Virus record (IMG/VR): IMGVR_UViG_3300020439_000078
Span: 1 to 24,794 of that record
DNA: 24,794 bases
Strand: one strand, 5' to 3'
Source: a virus
Every line of letters begins with the position of its first letter. Positions within the stretch are counted from its first letter, which is position 1. Both the position numbers and the translations under genes were made by a program. The notes below the pieces were generated by a model. It searched no databases. It saw only the letters and a program-made list of their open reading frames with translations, and was not told the origin of the DNA. Of the stretch, positions 19,209 to 24,794 are shown piece after piece.

Positions 19209-21934
19209 TAACCGATACCAAAATCGCTACCTCTACGGACAGCTTCTTTAATTGATTCTGCAAGTTCACCTTCTACAAAATCTTGTGTTAAAACATTACC
19301 TGTAACGTTTACATTGATGTTTCCACCACCACCTGTTTGATTCATTTGGTTAAGTGTTTCTAAACCGATAGATTCTACTGCATTTCTACTCATTACAAAC
19401 TCGCCACGTTCTGCTTCTATAATAGTACCACCTTGTGAGTGTGGTCTACCACCAACATAACCACCTTGCTCAAATTGTAAAAAAGGAGAACCTCCACTAG
19501 CAGAATTAGACATATTATCTTTATTTCCTGAAATCACAGAACTTAAAGCTGCAAACATAGCTGCACCAAGTGCAGGAACACCTAAATTTGCAGGAAATGG
19601 AAGTTTAGCCATAGCCTTTGCCATATGTGTTATTACAGTTTCTGATAGTTTTGCCATAATAACATCTTTAGCAGCAGCTTTAGCTGCAGCAGAAGCAGTT
19701 TTATAACCTTTACCTGTTTGAATAGCAGATTGTAGAATTTGTTTATTAAGTGATACTTGTTGATTTTGTAATTGTAATTTATCTTTATCGCTATTCAATC
19801 CATCTTTATCGACTTCATTTAATTTATTTTTTTGTGTTATTAATTCTTCTATTTTTTGACGTAAAAAATCAATACCTTCTGCTTCTTTTTCATTTAATTG
19901 ACCCATCATATTCATTAAAAGAGCTTTGTTGAGCATAGCTTGATTTTCTTGTATTTGAACATCTAAATCTTGTTTTCTTAAATTAAGCAGTTCAGACTTT
20001 ACATCAGCCATATCTTGTTCAGCGTCATTTAAACCTTGTTGAGTAATCTTTAATTCTTCTAATTCAGTTATTAAATCTTTTTGTATTTGACTTAATTCAT
20101 AACCAAGCTCTATTTCTTTTTTTCTAATAACTAAAGCTGCACCACTTAGTGTCATCTCTGCTTGTAATGTTTGAATTTGTTTGCTAAGAGCATCTTCATA
20201 TTCTAATGCAGTTTTAACTCTTTCCATTTCAGATTCATTTAGTTCATCACCTTTATTTCTAGTAAGTCCCATCTGAAAAGCAACTTCATCAATCCTTTTT
20301 TGTAATTCTGCTTGTGATTCTGTAACTTCATCTGTAGATGCTCCGTATGTTTTAAGTATAGTTACAAGACCTGCTACTGCTGAAGCTGCTGCAATATATG
20401 GATTTGCACTAACTGCAAGATTAAAAGCTACTTGTTTTACAGTTGCCCTTGTAAGTGTTATAGCATATAAATTTTTAGCAGCAGTTACAAGAGAAGTTGC
20501 TATAGCCACAGCAGTAAATCCTGCTTTAGCAGTAAGTAATGCAGTTGCTAAACCTACAAAACCTGCTGTTAGTTTTCTAAAAAACTCTAAAGAAGTGCCT
20601 TCTGCTATACTTTTAAGAGATGAAGCTAAACTAAGAACTAAAGGAACTAATGCTTCACCTAATCTTTCTTGCATATCACCAAAAGCATTATTTGCTTGTG
20701 CTAATTGACCTTTAGTTGTCTGTGCCATTAATTGTGCTAATTCACCAAACTTTTCATTTACACCTTCGGTTATAGCTTGAAATCTTTCTTGACCTTTAAG
20801 TGTAGAATCTACTTCTATCCCATATCTTGATAATGCGTTAGTACTAGAACTAAATGTTTTTGCTATTAATTGTCCAGCAGTATTTAAATCTAAACCTAAA
20901 CCTTCTGCTAAATTTAATGTAGCTTCAGTTAAACCTTTTGCTTGTTCTTCATTAGCACCAAATGAACCCATTGTAGCAATTACTGAGTTTATAACTTCAT
21001 CACCAAATCTAGTAACCTTTTGTAATTCTCCAGAATATTCATTAAGACCTTTTGCTGCTTTAGTACCAAAAACTCTGCCTAATCTTAATACACTTTCTTC
21101 TTGTTCTGCAAAAGCCTTTACTTGCCGTATTATAGCACTAGACACTAATGTCATAGCAAATGATGCAAGTAATAATTTAGAACGTAGTGTAGCAAAACTA
21201 TTAGCTAATAATCTACCACCATTAGTAATGTCAAACATTCCTGTTTTTGTTTTTTTGATTGTTATGTTGGCTAATTGTAAAGATTTTCTCATTTGCCCTA
21301 TAGCAACTGAGTTACCTTGTAATGCTTTTTTAACTGTTCTGAGACTTATTCCTAATTCTTTAAAGTTTTTTCCAGCAGCTTTTGCAGATATTGTTAGATT
21401 TTGTACTTCTTTTCTAGCTAAAACTCTAACTTGTTTTAAATCTTTTTCTACTTGTATTTGTTTTTTTGCAGTTTCTACGAGTTTTTGTTCTGCTGCTCTA
21501 ATTCTTTTAAGTCGTGCTATTCTTCTTTTTTTACCTGCTCTTGCCCTTCTTTTTTTAGCAAGTCTTTCTCTTTCTCTTTCTACATCTAAAAGGTTTTGGT
21601 GTGCTATTCCTTGTTGATGTGCTAAATCTAATAATTTTTTATCTGTATTTGCTGCTCTTTCTTTTTCTTTGTTTGCTTTTTTTTCTGCAGCAGCATTAGC
21701 TTTTTGTATTTGAGCTTGTTTTTTAGCTTCATCATTTAATTTCTTTTGAGTTTTAGCTAAATCTGATTGTTGTTTTTTTAATTTTTTTTGTTCTGCTACT
21801 AAAGACTTTTGTGTTTTTAATAGTTTGTCTGCAGATTTAGTAAATTTATCTACAACTTTGACTAATTTTTCAAATCCTTGTTTAAATCCAGTATCTTCTA
21901 TGGATACTTTTATCTTAATATCTGGTTCAGCCAT
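19208..21934 (-). CDS. Tail tape measure protein
   Basis: 908 residues, the second-longest gene, as usual for the protein that sets tail length and lines the tail tube. The first 190 residues are K/A/Q-rich coiled coil (for example KKLKKQQSDLAKTQKKL). A hydrophobic stretch near 250-270 (LLLASFAMTLVSSAI) leads into the tape-measure core with FGTKAAKGLNEYSGELQKVT and FGANEEQAKGLTEATLNLAEGLGLD. More hydrophobic helices follow at about 460-530 and 795-825, and a second coiled coil lies between. The end GGYVGGRPHSQGGTIIEAERGEFVMS is a typical phage tape-measure ending. Order relative to the chaperones and tail hub is standard. Confident. Confidence 0.92.
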   Translation of the reverse strand: MAEPDIKIKVSIEDTGFKQGFEKLVKVVDKFTKSADKLLKTQKSLVAEQKKLKKQQSDLAKTQKKLNDEAKKQAQIQKANAAAEKKANKEKERAANTDKKLLDLAHQQGIAHQNLLDVERERERLAKKRRARAGKKRRIARLKRIRAAEQKLVETAKKQIQVEKDLKQVRVLARKEVQNLTISAKAAGKNFKELGISLRTVKKALQGNSVAIGQMRKSLQLANITIKKTKTGMFDITNGGRLLANSFATLRSKLLLASFAMTLVSSAIIRQVKAFAEQEESVLRLGRVFGTKAAKGLNEYSGELQKVTRFGDEVINSVIATMGSFGANEEQAKGLTEATLNLAEGLGLDLNTAGQLIAKTFSSSTNALSRYGIEVDSTLKGQERFQAITEGVNEKFGELAQLMAQTTKGQLAQANNAFGDMQERLGEALVPLVLSLASSLKSIAEGTSLEFFRKLTAGFVGLATALLTAKAGFTAVAIATSLVTAAKNLYAITLTRATVKQVAFNLAVSANPYIAAASAVAGLVTILKTYGASTDEVTESQAELQKRIDEVAFQMGLTRNKGDELNESEMERVKTALEYEDALSKQIQTLQAEMTLSGAALVIRKKEIELGYELSQIQKDLITELEELKITQQGLNDAEQDMADVKSELLNLRKQDLDVQIQENQAMLNKALLMNMMGQLNEKEAEGIDFLRQKIEELITQKNKLNEVDKDGLNSDKDKLQLQNQQVSLNKQILQSAIQTGKGYKTASAAAKAAAKDVIMAKLSETVITHMAKAMAKLPFPANLGVPALGAAMFAALSSVISGNKDNMSNSASGGSPFLQFEQGGYVGGRPHSQGGTIIEAERGEFVMSRNAVESIGLETLNQMNQTGGGGNINVNVTGNVLTQDFVEGELAESIKEAVRRGSDFGIG

Positions 21935-22358
21935 CTACCTTTGCCTCTTTCTCTGCTTTTTCCTGCATATCTCTTTCTTTTTTAGCTAAAGCATTTTTTA
22001 TTATAAAAAAATATTCAATCCAAGTTGCTGGTTGCTCTCCGTAACTACCAGAATATGCTGGTGTATTGGTTTCTGTGCAATACAAATACTTGGTTAAAAG
22101 TTTTAAATACTTTTCATTCCTTATATGGTTTATACAAGTAAAGAAAGGTATTTGCGATATTACACTTTTAGCAATATCAAACTGTTTGTTTTTAGTCTTA
22201 TTAAATTCTTTGGTTTCTTGGACAATTAAATCAATAACTGCCCATACATCACCAACTTCTTTAAAAGTACGTTTTTCGTAACCTTTTTCTGTCTTTACAG
22301 GTAATTGTGCTTCATAAGGAAATTCACAATAAGAACAGCCTCCACAGCCGTCAGACAA
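21927..22358 (-). CDS. Second tail assembly chaperone candidate, TTG start
   Basis: 143 residues between the first chaperone and the tape measure, in the position of the GT-type chaperone. It begins with a cysteine cluster CGGCSYC (5-11), then mixed helices with VGDVWAVIDLIVQETKEF and ATWIEYFFIIKNALAKKE. The earliest start is TTG at 22358 with no good ribosome binding site. The frame remains open upstream across the end of the preceding gene, to about 22433, in the -1 register, so it could be read by frameshifting. The stop overlaps the tape-measure start by 8 bases. Function from position. Confidence 0.6.
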   Translation of the reverse strand: MSDGCGGCSYCEFPYEAQLPVKTEKGYEKRTFKEVGDVWAVIDLIVQETKEFNKTKNKQFDIAKSVISQIPFFTCINHIRNEKYLKLLTKYLYCTETNTPAYSGSYGEQPATWIEYFFIIKNALAKKERDMQEKAEKEAKVDG

Positions 22359-22369
22359 TATAGTCAGCT

Positions 22370-22651
22370 CTACTTGGAGGCTTTTTCTTCCCCCACAAGA
22401 TAAAAGTTCTGCATTTCTGCAAATATTTCTGTCTTATCTTGTAGTGATAATGTTTTTAGGAACTCATCAGATGTGTCTCCATCTACACCTATACGAATCC
22501 ATTTAGTCATTGTCGAGTGCATCATTTTTACCCCAGCAATTTCACCTTTATCCGTATAATCGTATTGTACCGAATCCATCATATCGTCTCTCTCGTCTAT
22601 TGACACATCTTTTAACTTTATCTTTTTACCTGATTTAAGTTTGATTTCCAT
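22370..22651 (-). CDS. Tail assembly chaperone (G-like)
   Basis: 93 residues, acidic C-terminus. The short strand-rich start (MEIKLKSGKKIKLKDVSIDER) followed by helices and a DTSDEFLKTLSLQDKTEIFAEMQNFYL tail matches the usual small chaperone encoded between the major tail protein and the tape measure. Chaperones of this type bind the tape measure before tube assembly. AAGGA precedes the ATG. The gene ends 12 bases before the start of the next frame, so a -1 frameshift into it would make the longer GT-like form. Confidence 0.7.
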   Translation of the reverse strand: MEIKLKSGKKIKLKDVSIDERDDMMDSVQYDYTDKGEIAGVKMMHSTMTKWIRIGVDGDTSDEFLKTLSLQDKTEIFAEMQNFYLVGEEKASK

Positions 22652-22669
22652 TTATTTTCCTTTTATTTA

Positions 22670-23698
22670 TTATAGTGCTATTGTTAAAACAGCTCCACTA
22701 CTATTATCACCTACAGCTTTTACTGAACAGTCAAGCATCATAATATCGCCTTCGTTAAAAGCAACATTTGTTAATATACCTTGACTAATTTTATATCCAA
22801 ATGTACCATTAGCAGGTGTAGAAGCATTTGCTAATAATGTTTCAGCAACACTTGATGCACCTGTTTGTGCTTGGAATGTTCCAATTAAAGGTTCAGTATT
22901 AGAATCATATTTAATTGACATATCTGAAGTTACAGACATTTCTGCTGCTCTTGCTACTGCTTCTGCATTACCACTAGCATCATAACCAATAAATGTAGCA
23001 TCGTGCTCAATATTTAAAGAAAATGATTGTGGTATAACGTGTGTTACTCCGTGAACTTTTCTATATTGTGGGTCAGCAGCTTCAGTCATAAAAGCATCAT
23101 CTGTCCCTAAAGCAGCTATAGTGCCATCAGCAGAAGATAAAGCAGCCTGTGTAATAACAGAACCTGTTTTAGCTGTTACTGAATATTTTAATCTACCAGC
23201 TTCAGTTCCTAAATCTCCTGATATTGTTAAATTAGTAACAACGCAGTCTTTAAGTATCATTGTTGAATCTGAAACAGCAGATGATATAGCAAATGTTAAA
23301 ACTAAGTTATTATCTGCATCTGGAGGCGTTTCATCAGTACCTGAACCATCACCAAGTATAGCAGGTGTAAAATTAGAATTTAACGTATATACACCAGTTG
23401 AGCTTTCGTTATTTATAATATTTTCTAAAAATATATCTGCATAACTTTCTTTTAAAGTTCCTGAAAAAGATATTTCAGTAACTGTTTTTTTATTTGTTTG
23501 AAATATATCGTTTTTTTGCACCATATATTTACTACCTGCTTTTAAATCTAAAACTTGTATTGGGTTTAGACTTGGAAAACTTATGGATTCAACATCTAAT
23601 CTTTTCATATCATTTGTTAATCCTGTTCCATAAGCAGTTTGTGCTTGTACTCCAACAATAAATTGATTTGGAGAGTGTGTAGCATATTTTAAACTCAT
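22670..23698 (-). CDS. Major tail protein (tail tube)
   Basis: 342 residues, soluble, rich in A, S, T, N and D with many short beta strands and no membrane or catalytic motif. It lies directly before the chaperones and tape measure and after the tail terminator candidate, which is the major-tail position in siphoviruses. Segments such as ISFSGTLKESYADIFLENII and HVIPQSFSLNIEHDATFIGYDASG are like repeating tube strands and loops. A central PPDADNNLVLTFA region suggests a further small domain. The start overlaps the previous stop (TAATG) behind AAGGAG. The call rests on order and composition. Confidence 0.8.
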   Translation of the reverse strand: MSLKYATHSPNQFIVGVQAQTAYGTGLTNDMKRLDVESISFPSLNPIQVLDLKAGSKYMVQKNDIFQTNKKTVTEISFSGTLKESYADIFLENIINNESSTGVYTLNSNFTPAILGDGSGTDETPPDADNNLVLTFAISSAVSDSTMILKDCVVTNLTISGDLGTEAGRLKYSVTAKTGSVITQAALSSADGTIAALGTDDAFMTEAADPQYRKVHGVTHVIPQSFSLNIEHDATFIGYDASGNAEAVARAAEMSVTSDMSIKYDSNTEPLIGTFQAQTGASSVAETLLANASTPANGTFGYKISQGILTNVAFNEGDIMMLDCSVKAVGDNSSGAVLTIAL

Positions 23699-23883
23699 TA
23701 TTTATCTCCTTTGCTATCTTTTATTTTTTTTGGACTTACCTCAACCACAAAATCTTTAGCGTGTTTTGAAATATTATCAACTTCAATAGATTTTCCATCG
23801 TTTAACGCTTTCCAATCTTCTTCACTAAAACCCCTGAATGAAAAGGCATTATCCATCTTTTTGTCTTTAAGTTTTATTTTCAT
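23698..23883 (-). CDS. Small basic protein of the tail operon
   Basis: 61 residues: a charged start MKIKLKDKKMDNAFSFRGFSEEDWKALNDGKSIEVDNISKHAKDFV, then a basic tail. The pattern FSEEDWKALNDGKSIEVD resembles a short motif in other phages where it precedes the major tail gene (a strand, a helix with a tryptophan, then a strand). An unusually strong AAGGAGG precedes the ATG. It overlaps the major tail gene start. Its role, perhaps a small structural or assembly factor, is unknown. Confidence 0.65.
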   Translation of the reverse strand: MKIKLKDKKMDNAFSFRGFSEEDWKALNDGKSIEVDNISKHAKDFVVEVSPKKIKDSKGDK

Positions 23884-23892
23884 AAAACCTCC

Positions 23893-24336
23893 TTATCCTA
23901 TGTTACCTTGATGTTGTCCTTTCCATTCAAATTGAACAACATATTCGTTTTCATTATCTTGAGCATTTAGCTCAGTAGATACTATCCTACAATTAAAGCA
24001 ATTTGTATTATTAGCATCATCTAGTGTCATTGTTATATTATCGTGTATTAACGCCTCTATTCTTGACACATATCTTAAAACGTGGTCAAGTGATGTTTTA
24101 TTTACATTAGGGTCTGCAAAATAATAAAATATACTTATACTATATTCTCTAATTTCACTTGACAAGTTAAAGCTAGTTAAATCACTTCTAATAGGGTCTA
24201 ACCTCATATACTGTGAACCTTGCTCTTTTTGCTCGTGTCCAATATATACAGGTAGAGTACCCTTAAATTCTGTTCTTAATACGTTTCGTAATTTATTAAG
24301 AATATTAGTAAAATTGCTAGTAAAATCTATAGCCAT
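23893..24336 (-). CDS. Tail terminator candidate (gpU-like)
   Basis: 147 residues with a typical fold order: an N-terminal helix (NFTNILNKLRNVLRTEF), strands with GTLPVYIGHEQKEQGSQYMRLDP, a strand REYSISIFYYFADPN, a helix SLDHVLRYVSRIEALIHDN and final strands CFNCRIVSTELNAQDNENEYVVQFEWKG. This alpha-beta arrangement with an internal helix and final VQFEW strand suits gpU/tail-terminator and minor-tail proteins, which cap the tube and join it to the head. Its place before the major tail gene fits. The name is from layout, not from a sequence match. Confidence 0.55.
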   Translation of the reverse strand: MAIDFTSNFTNILNKLRNVLRTEFKGTLPVYIGHEQKEQGSQYMRLDPIRSDLTSFNLSSEIREYSISIFYYFADPNVNKTSLDHVLRYVSRIEALIHDNITMTLDDANNTNCFNCRIVSTELNAQDNENEYVVQFEWKGQHQGNIG

Positions 24337-24794
24337 TAGTATCTTCTTCCATAATTTCTAATTCTTGTCATTTTTACTGCTTTTCCAGTAGAAGCATCTA
24401 TATCTTCATATTTACCAAATACTTCTATTTCCCACTCATCATTTTGTATAGCATCGGCACTACCTGCAAATCTTATTTCAAGACCACCTGCAAGTGGTTG
24501 ATAATCGCCAATAATAATCTCATTTGACAAAACTTCGTTATTTTTAAGCTTTACATCATCTTTAGTAAATACTGAGTATTTTGCCGTACCTAATGGACCA
24601 CCAGTAGTAATTAAAATTCTTATTAAATCATAAGTACCAACCCACTCACCTCTAGTATCTACAGGTCTTATAGCACCTGCTGTATTGTAAACAACATCTC
24701 TAACTACACCTTGTGCAGAATCTCTTGTTACTTGCCAAGATAATGCAGCCTTGCCTTGATTGATGTTTTCTATATTTTGCATCGCTTCTTCCAT
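24336..24794 (-). CDS. Virion structural protein, possibly 5' truncated
   Basis: 152 residues with many beta strands (YDLIRILITTGGPLGTAKYSVFTKDDVKL, EIIIGDYQPLAGGLEIRFAGSAD and DEWEIEVFGKY), N- and D-rich, no membrane segment. The first ATG is at the window's last base, so the true start could be outside. The leading helix-like part MEEAMQNIENINQGKAALSWQVTRDSAQG may be an N-terminal arm. It leads the minus-strand operon and overlaps the next gene at its stop. Head-tail connection or tail structure is likely from position; no exact family is recognised. Confidence 0.55.
   Translation of the reverse strand: MEEAMQNIENINQGKAALSWQVTRDSAQGVVRDVVYNTAGAIRPVDTRGEWVGTYDLIRILITTGGPLGTAKYSVFTKDDVKLKNNEVLSNEIIIGDYQPLAGGLEIRFAGSADAIQNDEWEIEVFGKYEDIDASTGKAVKMTRIRNYGRRY

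Noticed and set aside
19750-19932. Rightward frames inside the tape measure gene (for example 19750-19932 and 21228-21617)
   Set aside because: They are antisense to a long coiled-coil gene, rich in L, F and I as expected from reversed K/E/N codons, and lack start signals.
1-24794. tRNA genes, integrase, transposase or insertion sequence
   Set aside because: No cloverleaf with a T-loop GTTCGAATC-type core and no DDE, serine or tyrosine recombinase pattern was seen on either strand.
24336-24794. Circular genome closed at the window ends
   Set aside because: Joining the right end to base 1 gives no Walker A motif in the terminase frame, so the window is a fragment and sequence is missing between the ends.

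Overview
The window is part of a tailed-phage (Caudoviricetes) genome, most likely a siphovirus. It has a large terminase, an SPP1-like portal, a major tail protein, tail assembly chaperones, a long tape measure and tail-tip proteins, and no contractile-sheath gene is seen. The DNA is AT-rich and genes are densely packed with stop/start overlaps such as TAATG and ATGA. Clear Shine-Dalgarno (SD) sites of the AAGGAG type are common. Neither end is complete: the terminase begins just after where its Walker A motif should be, and the last gene starts at the final base. Joining the two ends does not restore a Walker A, so the capsid genes and probably lysis genes lie outside. The dockerin-like repeats in a tail protein and the AT-rich sequence fit a marine phage of a dockerin-rich host such as Marinimicrobia or Bacteroidota. 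This host guess is weak inference.

Layout: (1) 1-3543 on the plus strand holds terminase large subunit, portal, a gpG-like morphogenesis protein, a small helical protein and two small membrane proteins. (2) 3536-5024 on the minus strand holds a small-terminase-like HTH protein and an acidic coiled-coil protein, separated by a 241-base non-coding stretch with a large stem-loop and an 8-G tract. (3) 5025-5443 is a control region with a terminator-like hairpin, three 20-base direct repeats and a promoter-like site. (4) 5444-14174 on the plus strand is the early region: many small orphan genes, a peptide deformylase, an array of small genes that share a repeated 18-base leader, a non-coding structured stretch, a Cro/C1-type regulator, then DNA metabolism and recombination genes. 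These include a possible annealing protein, a SpoVG-like protein with an SSB-type acidic tail, a replication-organizer-like protein, an Hjc-type resolvase, an HNH nuclease and a NinB/Orf-like protein. Structured leaders punctuate this region. (5) 14155-24794 on the minus strand is the tail operon, read from right to left: virion protein, tail terminator candidate, small protein, major tail protein, chaperones, tape measure, a large tail-tip protein with a C-terminal dockerin, a cohesin-like protein and a further tail protein.

No DNA polymerase, integrase, tRNA, transposase or CRISPR array is visible, so replication probably relies on host machinery. The most unusual points are the dockerin protein lying next to a cohesin-like protein in a phage tail operon, the repeated leader cassette, and leaders whose loops can pair with the downstream ribosome binding site.
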